Below, one piece after another: positions 1 through 6,408 of a stretch of 20,798 nucleotides of DNA. How positions within the stretch are numbered: the stretch's first letter is position 1; each line of letters begins with the position of its first letter. This DNA is from a virus. The translations under genes and the position numbers were made by a program. The DNA is taken from the IMG/VR virus record IMGVR_UViG_3300034106_004307, positions 1 through 20,798 of that record, one strand, 5' to 3'. The notes beneath the pieces were generated by a model that saw only the letters and a list, made by a program, of their open reading frames with translations, was not told the origin of the DNA and did no database searches.

Positions 1-111
1 TTTTAAACAAGCATTTTCTGTTTCTAAAACAGATACAAGATTTTCAGCAATATTGAGTGCTGTATGTAGTTTGTGAACCTTATAGACTAGCTCATCATTT
101 ATAGAATTCAT
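1..111 (-). CDS. Small protein of unknown function, cut by the window edge
   Basis: An open frame starts with ATG at 111 and runs off the left edge after 37 codons without a stop. An AGGAG Shine-Dalgarno sequence lies 7-8 bases before the ATG. The visible part begins MNSINDELVYKVHKLH and has a heptad-like spacing of hydrophobic residues, which suggests a helical or coiled-coil protein. It is the third gene of a short minus-strand group that follows the promoter at 538-565. I do not recognise the family, and the C-terminus is outside the window. Confidence 0.6.
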   Translation of the reverse strand, partial: MNSINDELVYKVHKLHTALNIAENLVSVLETENACLK

Positions 112-146
112 AATAAGTCTCCTTGATGACCTAGTATATTTATACA

Positions 147-437
147 CTATAAACTATTCAAAAAGCCTCTCAGTTCTTCTATTTGACTTTTATCTAGCAT
201 AATTTGATCAGTATATGGTTGACCATATCTTAGTACTTGATAAATATACCGTAATTTCTGATACCAACTCATTTTATGACAAAAAGAATTATGACTTTGA
301 TAAATACATAAGTCTATAGATTCAAATTCTCCATCATATCTTACTACCAAAACCTCACTATCACAATCGCATCTTATAAATGCTGTTCTAAAATCATGCT
401 TTTTTGTTTTTTCGTTTTTTACCGAAAATTCGTTCAT
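147..437 (-). CDS. Conserved phage-type protein with a CDCxSE motif, unknown function
   Basis: The protein has 96 residues from the ATG at 437. A longer frame upstream would need a TTG start and has no better ribosome site. The start lies inside the 3' part of the preceding 37-residue gene (44 bp overlap), which is common in compact phage genomes. The core reads CDCDSEVLVVRYDGEFESI, followed by a basic helical segment (WYQKLRYIYQVLRYGQPYTD) and a final hydrophobic helix. From memory, small proteins with a C-x-C-x-S-E-x-L start and a GxxYxDQ(I/V) segment recur in tailed phages. No function is known to me, and the two close cysteines might bind a metal. Confidence 0.7.
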   Translation of the reverse strand: MNEFSVKNEKTKKHDFRTAFIRCDCDSEVLVVRYDGEFESIDLCIYQSHNSFCHKMSWYQKLRYIYQVLRYGQPYTDQIMLDKSQIEELRGFLNSL

Positions 438-507
438 AGTTTTTATCCCAGGTTTTTTGATCAATACTTTTAGGGCGACGTTTACTTCCTTTACCGTTTT
501 GACTCAT
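394..507 (-). CDS. Tiny NGKG-type phage protein, 37 residues
   Basis: This short frame starts MSQNGKGSKRRPKSID and ends in a lysine-rich tail (GKKRKNKKA). The pattern N-G-K-G-S-x-x-R-P followed by a W/F-rich middle and an I-F-G-K-K end matches a family of 30-40-residue basic proteins that I recognise in many tailed phages. Their role is unknown. The start could be either of two consecutive ATGs (510 or 507); GAAAG is better spaced for the second. It is the first gene after the promoter at 538-565. Its 3' end overlaps the next gene in another frame. The strong basic charge suggests nucleic acid binding, which is only inference. Confidence 0.75.
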   Translation of the reverse strand: MSQNGKGSKRRPKSIDQKTWDKNYERIFGKKRKNKKA

Positions 508-537
508 CATAGTCTTTCTATTATTCGTGTTATTTCT

Positions 538-565
538 ATCATAAGTAATAGTGTTGGGCTGTCAA
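538..565 (-). promoter_or_regulatory. Sigma70-like promoter
   Basis: On the minus strand, TTGACA (565-560) and TATGAT (543-538) are separated by 16 bp. It points at the group of three small genes that begins at 507, and it lies in a 100-bp gap between that group and the divergent GIY-YIG gene. Confidence 0.75.
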
Positions 566-618
566 GAAAATATAACTTTTGCTGTCGAGTGGTGTATATA
601 GTATTATAAGGAGTCAAT

Positions 619-1506
619 ATGATTCGACAAAAAGTATCTGGTATCTATAAAATTATTAATACCATAAATAATAAATATTATGTTGGATCTAGTTATGATA
701 TTTATTATAGATGGAGAAAACATAAAGAAAAACTCAATAAAAATAAACATCATTCTATTAAATTACAAAGATCTTGGAATCGTGATGGTAAAGATTCATT
801 CAGGTTTACAATTATAGAAAAATGTGATAGGTCATTATTGATAGAAAAAGAACAAAATTATCTTAATATAGCAGAAAAAAATAAAAAAGATTCATATAAT
901 ATGATATTTAATGCAATCAGACCACCTGATCGTTTTGGGTGTAAACATTCGTGTTGGATTAAAGTGTCTAATAAAACAAAACGTCTATTAAGAGAATATT
1001 GGATAAAAAATGGCACTATGAAAACATTAATTTTTGCAAAAACTCGATATAATATAGGATCTAAAATAGTATGTAATAGACTTATTCCTAGTTTTAAAAA
1101 ACAAACAGATGAAAGACCAGAAAGATCGATAACAGATCAGACTATTTATACATTTTATCATAAAGGCGGCAAGATATATACAGGTAAAAGAATTGATTTT
1201 ATTAAACAGTATAAATTAACAGAATGTTGTATTTCTAATATGCTTGCTGGAAGATTTAAAAGTCACAACGGATGGTCTTTAACTAAAAATTTATCAGAGC
1301 CGGACAAATCTGGACTTAATAACGCTAACTGCGATAAAAATTTATATACTATATACAACATTCATACTCAACAAAAAATAACTGATACTAGATATGCAAT
1401 ATATGCTATAAAAAAAATACTAAAAAAAGAAATTATATACAAATTAATTAAGAAAAAAATTAAAAAAACCAAAGACGGCTGGATAATTTATGATTCTAAG
1501 CAATGA
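619..1506 (+). CDS. GIY-YIG homing endonuclease (free-standing, Seg-like)
   Basis: This 295-residue protein begins with a GIY-YIG nuclease domain. SGIYKI at residues 8-13 and YYVGSS at 19-24 are the two halves of the signature. They are followed by D-x-x-x-R-W-R-x-H, a conserved LQRSWNRDGKDSFRF block, and a glutamate in the IIEKC and EKEQ segments expected for the metal site. The lysine-rich C-terminal two thirds presumably bind DNA. Such enzymes cut a gene-free allele so that repair copies the endonuclease gene. The gene is on the strand opposite its neighbours, is very A-rich, and starts 5 bases after AAGGAG. Its last 19 bp overlap the 3' end of the converging glycosylase gene. Confidence 0.93.
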   Translation: MIRQKVSGIYKIINTINNKYYVGSSYDIYYRWRKHKEKLNKNKHHSIKLQRSWNRDGKDSFRFTIIEKCDRSLLIEKEQNYLNIAEKNKKDSYNMIFNAIRPPDRFGCKHSCWIKVSNKTKRLLREYWIKNGTMKTLIFAKTRYNIGSKIVCNRLIPSFKKQTDERPERSITDQTIYTFYHKGGKIYTGKRIDFIKQYKLTECCISNMLAGRFKSHNGWSLTKNLSEPDKSGLNNANCDKNLYTIYNIHTQQKITDTRYAIYAIKKILKKEIIYKLIKKKIKKTKDGWIIYDSKQ

Positions 1507-2192
1507 CTCCAATATCGGCAATCCTCCTGTTTCTGTAAAGTATTCCAATACAAAGACCTCATAATATAACAGGGGACTCCGGCCTTGCCGCAGCGAACAC
1601 TCCAGTGTCTTTCGATTTTCTTATAAGTTTCCATACCCTTTGGACTCTTGTTATACTTTAGTGTTTCGCATCCATATAGCCTAAGCAAATGAACATCCAA
1701 ACAAACTACTCTACATTCATTCGGGTTTTGCATTTCGCAACTAAACGAGATTTTCGCTGCTCCTAATCCGCGAATTTTTTGGATAATACTATCTCTCTGC
1801 TTAACGTGATACTTTTTGGTAGTAATAATATAGTCTTTGGGATTACTCCAAAACTTATCTTTAAAATCCCAAATATATTCTGTACGGTTGTTGTGCAGAC
1901 CGACGCCACTGTCTTTGATCTTGGTAAGCAAGAGTTCTTTGTTATCAAACCATTCGCTAAAGTTTTTGACTGCGTTATAACCTTTCACGTTGCTTTCCCA
2001 AGTAGTATGAACGCTCATAAAACTAAACAAATATCGACGAAAAATATCTTCGTGATTTTGAGGCTTAATACTCTCCCAATACTCCTTATATGAAACAACT
2101 TTGTCTCGTGGAAAAGTTTCAAAGAAAATGTCAGCCTTAGTCTTGTCCAAAGTAGTATTCTGAACGGGTATAACAGTATTCTCAACAATCAT
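1488..2192 (-). CDS. HhH-GPD type DNA glycosylase-like protein
   Basis: The 234-residue protein carries a helix-hairpin-helix (IRGLGAAKISF, residues 140-150) followed by a stretch ending VVCLDVHLLRLYG (162-174). This is the usual order in HhH-GPD base-excision glycosylases, with Asp166 in the position of the catalytic aspartate. Cysteines at 201, 208, 225 and 231 resemble, but do not exactly match, the 4Fe-4S spacing of endonuclease III. The lysine used by bifunctional enzymes is not obvious, so it may be a monofunctional N-glycosylase. The start is the ATG at 2192, 5 bases after GGAGG; a slightly longer frame would need TTG. It has its own promoter at 2227-2255. The substrate base cannot be told from sequence. 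Confidence 0.75.
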   Translation of the reverse strand: MIVENTVIPVQNTTLDKTKADIFFETFPRDKVVSYKEYWESIKPQNHEDIFRRYLFSFMSVHTTWESNVKGYNAVKNFSEWFDNKELLLTKIKDSGVGLHNNRTEYIWDFKDKFWSNPKDYIITTKKYHVKQRDSIIQKIRGLGAAKISFSCEMQNPNECRVVCLDVHLLRLYGCETLKYNKSPKGMETYKKIERHWSVRCGKAGVPCYIMRSLYWNTLQKQEDCRYWSHCLES

Positions 2193-2226
2193 AGGTTCCT
2201 CCAAAGTTTAATAGCGTTATGCTACG

Positions 2227-2255
2227 ATTCTACACTAAGTGTATCGGTTTGTCAA
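2227..2255 (-). promoter_or_regulatory. Sigma70-like promoter with a palindrome in the spacer
   Basis: TTGACA (2255-2250) and TAGAAT (2232-2227) are 17 bp apart on the minus strand, upstream of the glycosylase gene. A 13-bp palindrome, TACACT-A-AGTGTA (2231-2243), touches the -10 box and could be a repressor or activator site. The operator role is inference. Confidence 0.8.
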
Positions 2256-2266
2256 GACCTCTTTCT

Positions 2267-3583
2267 TTAAACCGTCCTAGCAGACCCATGCAAAAATTTA
2301 AAAGTTGGGAAGCGTAAACTAATGCCCCCATCTTGGTTCTTAGTCTCTTCAAAATACTGGATAGTTATTTGCTTGCCCAAAATTTTACAAGGATTACAGT
2401 AAAACTCTTGACGCTGTTCAATAGAGAATCCACTACCAATTCTAACAATATGACCCTTATGTTTAATCATAACACAACTCAGCATAGTTTCTTCATGCTC
2501 TTTACCATTTAGAACATACCTAAATGGCCCCATTTCTGTGTCGATTACTTCATATTCATCATCAAAAAAGCTCTTATATTTGAGTAGGTCTTTGCTTCTC
2601 TTTCCTTTATATGGCTCATCAGCACGAAGCATCAAACCCTCATAACCATATTCCTTTGCTTTTCCTGTCCATTCAGCAAAATGGTCATCGTCTTTAATGA
2701 GTTCTTGACCAAGAACACTAAGACAAACGCAAGTATTCTCTCTCATTACTTCTCGTAGGTTATTGTAACGAATAGAATATGGCTTATTTTTTTCACCTTT
2801 CTTATTGTAAAACTCGTCGTGACTAATCATATCAAAAATTTTATATGAAGGATTAGAAATAGTATGATCCTTCTTTTTAAGTTGCTTCATAATACCCTGA
2901 AAATCCTCATTACCATCATCATCTACTAGGCAAAGTTCTCCATCAAATACTACATTAGTAACACCAAGAGCCTTAATTCCACCAGCAACAATATCTAGAG
3001 TATCGAATGGCTTTCCTGTGCGAGAATAAAATGATGTATCTCCGTTACTATCAACAATACCAATACATCTAGCACCATCAATCTTTCGACTAACATACCA
3101 GCCATCCTTCCAATCTACAAGTTTAGGTTCGTATTTATCCGCCAGAGCAACACTAAACTCTGGAATATGATCCGGTATAGCCTTGTTTATAATCTTGTCA
3201 CCAGCACGGGTTTTCAAGTCCTTATCAATAATACAATGAATTAGTTCCTCATATTCGTCATTATGTTCAATAAAACTATTGACAGCAGAGATAGCATCGT
3301 GACCAGTAATCTTACGGTCTTTTAGATCATCCAAAAGATCAAAGAAATTACTGTATTCATTCTTTCGTGCAACAAGATGATTCTTTTTCTTTAGATTATC
3401 GCTTGTTACATTATATTGCCACAAAGGATGATAAGTATAAAGAAGAATTTTCTTAGCAAATATCGCTGATGGATTATTGAAAATCCCACAATTAATCTTA
3501 ATAATATCTTCTTTGTCTTTTGTACTACTAGTTGCTCTCAGGGCATCAACCATATTCTGCACATAATCAAAATGGTGAGTCAT
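2267..3583 (-). CDS. ATP-dependent DNA ligase
   Basis: The 438-residue protein has the ordered nucleotidyltransferase motifs of ATP-dependent DNA ligases: motif I KIDGAR (Lys167 would be adenylated), motif III YSRTGKPFD (186-194), motif IIIa FDGELCL (213-219), motif IV EGLMLR (315-320) and motif V LLKYK (333-337). A C-terminal OB-fold part follows, with GSGFS and LRFPTFKFLHG near the end. A helical N-terminal region of about 150 residues precedes the catalytic core, as in larger phage ligases. It would seal nicks during phage replication and repair. The start has AGGAG 9 bases upstream. It is preceded by its own promoter at 3609-3636 and followed by the glycosylase gene's promoter, so it is probably a single-gene unit. 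Confidence 0.95.
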   Translation of the reverse strand: MTHHFDYVQNMVDALRATSSTKDKEDIIKINCGIFNNPSAIFAKKILLYTYHPLWQYNVTSDNLKKKNHLVARKNEYSNFFDLLDDLKDRKITGHDAISAVNSFIEHNDEYEELIHCIIDKDLKTRAGDKIINKAIPDHIPEFSVALADKYEPKLVDWKDGWYVSRKIDGARCIGIVDSNGDTSFYSRTGKPFDTLDIVAGGIKALGVTNVVFDGELCLVDDDGNEDFQGIMKQLKKKDHTISNPSYKIFDMISHDEFYNKKGEKNKPYSIRYNNLREVMRENTCVCLSVLGQELIKDDDHFAEWTGKAKEYGYEGLMLRADEPYKGKRSKDLLKYKSFFDDEYEVIDTEMGPFRYVLNGKEHEETMLSCVMIKHKGHIVRIGSGFSIEQRQEFYCNPCKILGKQITIQYFEETKNQDGGISLRFPTFKFLHGSARTV

Positions 3584-3602
3584 CCGTTTAGTCTCCTTTG
3601 TT

Positions 3603-3636
3603 TAGCGTAGTATACCATACGCTAGTCCTTTGTCAA
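3603..3636 (-). promoter_or_regulatory. Promoter of the ligase gene with an operator-like palindrome
   Basis: TTGACA (3636-3631) and TATACT (3614-3609) lie 16 bp apart, with an extended TGG before the -10. A perfect 7-bp inverted repeat, TAGCGTA (3603-3609) and TACGCTA (3618-3624), straddles the -10 box and looks like a binding site for a dimeric regulator. That role is inference. Confidence 0.8.
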
Positions 3637-3647
3637 GTATCGACAAT

Positions 3648-3854
3648 CTAGTGCTGCTTCTTGAATCTTTCGCTTAATTTTTGTACTAAATCACTGCCCG
3701 ATGTTGTAAAAAAACAAGGGAATAAAGAATGTACTATAAGATAGAATCCTGCTATTAAACAATTAACTCCATAGAACATAGCAAAAACCATATGTTCATT
3801 ATAGGTCATTTTATTTTCTTCTAAGTGTTCAGTCCACTTTTGTTTTATGCTCAT
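3648..3854 (-). CDS. Small membrane protein, DUF6356-like
   Basis: The 68-residue protein starts MSIKQKWTEHLEENKMTYNE and has one or two hydrophobic segments (FAMFYGVNCLIAGFYLIVHS, residues 24-43). A conserved-looking HSLFPCFFTTSGSDLV segment and a basic tail (RFKKQH) follow. The order H-L/P, x-M-T/S-Y-x-x-H, a membrane segment, H-x-L-x-P-x-x-F-x-T-T-x-S and a basic end matches what I remember of DUF6356 proteins, whose role is unknown. The start overlaps the end of the protease gene by 26 bp, so the two are probably translated together. The low-complexity hydrophobic part limits certainty of the family assignment. Confidence 0.7.
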   Translation of the reverse strand: MSIKQKWTEHLEENKMTYNEHMVFAMFYGVNCLIAGFYLIVHSLFPCFFTTSGSDLVQKLSERFKKQH

Positions 3855-4590
3855 TTATCCAATCCACAAATTTTGATACTCTTGTATGACCAGATTCTTC
3901 ACCATATGTAGATCTGGGACTTTTTTTACCAACACACATTAAACAAGAATTAATACCGGCTAATTTATTGTCTATAAATAGTCCACCACCACTATCTCCG
4001 CTTGCTATTAAAAATTCTAAACTCGTATATCTATCACTACTTCTGGTTGATGGTGTGCATACTAATAAGTCTCTATCTATAAAATCTATAAAGTTAGATC
4101 CTGCTCTTTTTTTATGATCAGATAATACTGCACCAGTATGAAAAGTTCCAGTTAAGCCATATCCAGATATGCAACTAATTTTTCCAACCTCGTCCGATAA
4201 AGTATAAAGTTTTGGATAAAAATCTAAACCTATTTTTTCTTCTACATAACCTAAAGCAATATCAGCAATACCAAATGTTTCTTCACTATAATCTTTATGA
4301 ACTATCACTTTCTTAGCCAGGATTTTTTTATCTTTAACTGTGATATAACATACTTTGCAGTCTTTAACAACATGAGCCGCAGTTAAAAAATGATTATCGT
4401 CAATAGCCACAGCAGATCCACAAAACATCATATCTTGCTGATTATTTCCGCACACGCTTACAACATAATTAAAATCTTTACCATATTCTATATATCTGTT
4501 ATCTGGAGTAGAAGGATCGATAGTTCCTGCAAAAACACCACTAGCACAGAAGCATAGAATATAACCTACTAAGATTTTTAATAGTTTCAT
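3829..4590 (-). CDS. Secreted trypsin-like serine protease (S1 family)
   Basis: The 253-residue protein has a Sec signal peptide (MKLLKILVGYILCFCASGVFAG, cut probably after FAG near residue 22). The chymotrypsin-fold triad follows: His73 in LTAAHVV, Asp110 in IADIALGY and Ser200 in GDSGGGLF. Eight or more cysteines in the mature part suggest disulphide bonds, so it would act in the periplasm or outside the cell. The start at 4590 is chosen over an upstream ATG (4626) because GGAGG lies 8 bases before it and the signal peptide then begins at residue 1. A stem-loop places this ribosome site in its loop. Its target is unknown; candidates are envelope proteins or competitors' receptors, which is speculation. 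Confidence 0.92.
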   Translation of the reverse strand: MKLLKILVGYILCFCASGVFAGTIDPSTPDNRYIEYGKDFNYVVSVCGNNQQDMMFCGSAVAIDDNHFLTAAHVVKDCKVCYITVKDKKILAKKVIVHKDYSEETFGIADIALGYVEEKIGLDFYPKLYTLSDEVGKISCISGYGLTGTFHTGAVLSDHKKRAGSNFIDFIDRDLLVCTPSTRSSDRYTSLEFLIASGDSGGGLFIDNKLAGINSCLMCVGKKSPRSTYGEESGHTRVSKFVDWINEHKTKVD

Positions 4591-4617
4591 CTTATAGTCC
4601 TCCAAAAAGACCATAAG
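4591..4617 (-). promoter_or_regulatory. Stem-loop presenting the protease ribosome site
   Basis: In the mRNA, CUUAUGGUC (4617-4609) pairs with GACUAUAAG (4599-4591) over 9 bp including one G-U pair. The loop holds UUUUUGGAG, so the Shine-Dalgarno GGAG is exposed in the loop and the ATG follows the stem directly. This layout suggests translational control, for example by an RNA-binding protein or a small RNA. Confidence 0.55.
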
Positions 4618-4627
4618 ATAATACACT

Positions 4628-4655
4628 ATTATCTGTTTTTTCTATCTCTTGTCAT
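4628..4655 (-). promoter_or_regulatory. Possible weak promoter for the protease gene
   Basis: ATGACA (4655-4650) and GATAAT (4633-4628) are 16 bp apart on the minus strand, each one base off consensus. They overlap the last codons of the HNH gene and lie about 40 bp before the protease start. Confidence 0.4.
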
Positions 4656-4979
4656 TATTAGATAATTAACGGCTTTTATAACACTATCTAAATTATCTCC
4701 TAGTTTTCCAAGACCAGTATTGCAAGGTTCGCAGATCCAACCCCTAAAACTATCATCAGAATGATCATGATCTAAACACCATTTGAAGGGAACTTTTCCA
4801 CAAAGTTCACAAAATTCTGGTTTTGGTGGGGCTATTTTATGTAGTCCGCTTCGTATCTTAGAATGTTTTTTAACACACTTTCTACATCTACTATCTAGAT
4901 TATCTTTGTACATACTGTGTTTAGGAAAACTTTTAAGGTTTTTTCTTTCACCACAATAAGTACAAATTTTTCTAGGCAT
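4629..4979 (-). CDS. HNH endonuclease of the recombination endonuclease VII type
   Basis: The 116-residue protein begins MPRKICTYCGERKNL. It has a zinc-binding CxxC pair near the start (CTYC), another pair (CRKC), then CELCG, the catalytic CLDHDHSDDSFRGWICEPCN block, and a GLGKLGDN tail. D-H-D-H, then F-R-G and C-x-x-C-N, is the signature of Pfam endonuclease VII proteins, many of which are free-standing homing endonucleases in phages. The start is the ATG at 4979; the longer frame would run into the tmRNA. Only two bases separate this ATG from the tmRNA discriminator base, and there is no Shine-Dalgarno sequence. Translation may therefore depend on the tmRNA precursor transcript. Mobility is inferred from the family. 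Confidence 0.9.
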   Translation of the reverse strand: MPRKICTYCGERKNLKSFPKHSMYKDNLDSRCRKCVKKHSKIRSGLHKIAPPKPEFCELCGKVPFKWCLDHDHSDDSFRGWICEPCNTGLGKLGDNLDSVIKAVNYLIMTRDRKNR

Positions 4980-4981
4980 AT

Positions 4982-5336
4982 TGGAGGCGATGGGAGTCGA
5001 ACCCATTTCTTGCGATATTTCTAATTACATCTTCTACAAGTTTATTTTATTCATGAGTTAAATTGAATTACAGAATAAACAAGACTAATCCAACCTTACC
5101 AACTTCTCTTAACCTACAACCCGTTGGATACTGTAAGTGCAGAGGGATTTGACGACAGACTTTTGATCGCTACCCTCATTCGCAATCGCAGTCTGTTACT
5201 GCCCTTTTTTGTCAGGCAGCAAGTGCTAACTGATTTGTGCCAGTTAAAGCATTTGGTAGATTTTTATAGTGGCCTTTCTACCAACCACTACTTGCTAACA
5301 TAATCTTCTATATCCAATCGATACCGTTACGCCCCC
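4982..5336 (-). ncRNA. ssrA: tmRNA (transfer-messenger RNA), one-piece form
   Basis: The 355-nt gene starts GGGGGCGUAACGGUAUCGAUUGG and ends with a T-arm (GGGUUCGACUCCC) and CGCCUCC plus discriminator A; CCA is not encoded. The acceptor strands pair over 7 bp with a G3-U70 pair, the alanyl-tRNA synthetase identity element. A pseudoknot follows (AGUGG with CCACU, UGGUAGA with UCUACCA). Twelve bases later, after UAACU, comes the predicted resume codon GGC (5241-5239). The tag frame reads GTNQLALAA and stops with UGA (5214-5212), giving a full tag AGTNQLALAA. A CUGCC/GGCAG stem around the stop and at least two further pseudoknot-like domains (GAGGG/CCCUC, AUCCAAC/GUUGGAU) complete the fold. It would rescue stalled ribosomes and mark products for ClpXP-type proteolysis. 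Confidence 0.95.
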
Positions 5337-5340
5337 TATT

Positions 5341-5907
5341 TTATATAGTACACTTTTTACACTTATTGTCAACTGTCTTATTAGATTCAATAAAATTCCT
5401 ATATACTCCCATAACTATACCACTAGTAGTTCCCACATTTAGTGAACGTACACTACCATAATGAGGAATGGTCAAAATCACATTAGCACGATCTAAAATC
5501 AGATTTGATAATCCTTTGCTTTCTTCTCCAAAAATAAATATTGGCTCAAGAGCATTATAGAACTTGTAGTGGAAAAGATTAATGGTTTTGTCATCATACT
5601 CTGGAATATTATTTTCTATTGCAATAAGGGTTCGTCCAGAACATTGCAAAAGAAAAGACTCTTCGTCTTTATGGTGATATATAGGAGTATAATTATGTGT
5701 TCCTACGCTACCTCTTTTATCCCACTTCTTTTTGCCAACATAGTGTACACTTCTAAATCCAAAAAAGTTAGCATTACGAACCATTGTGCTAAGATTAAAG
5801 TCTCCATTTATATTAATCATAGCAACACTGGCTGGTATACTAGTGCTATGACAATAATTAGCAATATCTGGAATCTCTAGTTCTTTAAGACTATCTATCA
5901 CATTCAT
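5341..5907 (-). CDS. SPOUT-class (TrmH/SpoU family) RNA 2'-O-methyltransferase
   Basis: The 188-residue protein shows all three SpoU motifs: motif 1 NLSTMVRNANFFG (38-50, with Arg44), motif 2 IFIFGEESKGLSN (123-135) and motif 3 IPHYGSVRSLNVGTTSGI (147-164). These form the trefoil-knot S-adenosylmethionine site of enzymes that methylate ribose 2'-OH groups in tRNA or rRNA. It lacks an extra N-terminal RNA-binding domain, so it resembles the compact TrmL/TrmH type. The end has two cysteine pairs (NKCKKCTI). It overlaps the preceding 55-residue gene and runs up to the tmRNA, whose promoter lies in its last codons. The substrate is unknown; a phage or host tRNA, or the tmRNA itself, are possibilities. 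Confidence 0.93.
   Translation of the reverse strand: MNVIDSLKELEIPDIANYCHSTSIPASVAMININGDFNLSTMVRNANFFGFRSVHYVGKKKWDKRGSVGTHNYTPIYHHKDEESFLLQCSGRTLIAIENNIPEYDDKTINLFHYKFYNALEPIFIFGEESKGLSNLILDRANVILTIPHYGSVRSLNVGTTSGIVMGVYRNFIESNKTVDNKCKKCTI
5345..5372 (-). promoter_or_regulatory. Promoter of the tmRNA gene
   Basis: TTGACA (5372-5367) and TACTAT (5350-5345) are 16 bp apart. The first base of the tmRNA (5336) lies 9 bases past the -10, a normal distance for a transcription start, so the 5' end may need no processing. The promoter is embedded in the last codons of the SPOUT methyltransferase gene. Confidence 0.8.
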
Positions 5908-6058
5908 TTTGAAGATCCAATAATTGTTTTTCCAAATTGGCTATTTCTTTATAAACTTCCACACATTTTACACAAAAGTCGGAACTAATATAGTCTCTAG
6001 CGTCTGCTATTTTATCCTTCAGACTTCTTATTCTTTCTTCTAGATTTTGATTTAGCAT
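5891..6058 (-). CDS. Small coiled-coil protein with a CxxC pair
   Basis: The 55-residue frame begins MLNQNLEERIRSLKDK and continues as a charged heptad-like helix, with FCVKCVE in the middle and IANLEKQLLDLQ near the end. The start lies 47 bp inside the end of the preceding gene, and its own stop overlaps the start of the methyltransferase gene, so it bridges two genes as expected for an overlapping phage gene. A GAG 9 bases before the ATG is a weak ribosome site. The family is unknown. Confidence is moderate because the gene is short and overlaps on both sides. Confidence 0.55.
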   Translation of the reverse strand: MLNQNLEERIRSLKDKIADARDYISSDFCVKCVEVYKEIANLEKQLLDLQNECDR

Positions 6059-6395
6059 TTGGTTTTCTCTTTTCTTTGGCCCAGAATATCATTTCATTAG
6101 ACTTATCATCCCAAGCACACTCTACCAAATCTTGAGCGGCCAGTTTTGCCAATCCAACATTATGAATCCAAATTGCAGTATTTTCAAAAATCTTTTCGTT
6201 AATATCTTCATCCAACAGAGGTCTATTTTCGTCATCAAAACCAACACACTCATTATTAACCAGATTAATTATTTGTTGTATGCTAACATAGTCATTCAAA
6301 TTATCGTTATGGTTTTCGCTCAGACTTTTAGCGGCAGCATCCCTTATTTGGGTTGCATATCCTTCAAGATTAGTAATAGCATAAACTTCACTCAT
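6012..6395 (-). CDS. Conserved phage-type protein, unknown function
   Basis: The 127-residue protein starts MSEVYAITNLEGYATQIRD. The ATG at 6395 is chosen because GGAG lies 6 bases upstream; the longer frame has no such site and would overlap the gene before. The body is acidic and helical (INEKIFENTAIWIHNVGLAKLAAQD), followed by AWDDKSNEMIFW and a very basic tail (KPNAKSKSRRKNKKSEG). The acidic body with a basic tail suggests a nucleic-acid-associated protein, but I recognise no domain. It follows the 92-residue gene by 13 bp in the run from the promoter at 7132-7159. Confidence 0.75.
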   Translation of the reverse strand: MSEVYAITNLEGYATQIRDAAAKSLSENHNDNLNDYVSIQQIINLVNNECVGFDDENRPLLDEDINEKIFENTAIWIHNVGLAKLAAQDLVECAWDDKSNEMIFWAKEKRKPNAKSKSRRKNKKSEG

Positions 6396-6408
6396 GATCT
6401 TCTCCAAG

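Noticed and set aside
579-607. A possible promoter (TTGCTG, 17 bp, TATTAT) for the GIY-YIG gene.
   Set aside because: Transcription would begin inside the Shine-Dalgarno sequence and leave almost no leader, so it is unlikely to be the real start.
1779-2093. A 104-codon plus-strand frame opposite the glycosylase gene, and similar plus-strand frames at 5569, 6132, 6795, 11232 and 18334.
   Set aside because: They lie opposite well-supported minus-strand genes, show no protein motifs or ribosome sites, and read as low-complexity shadow frames.
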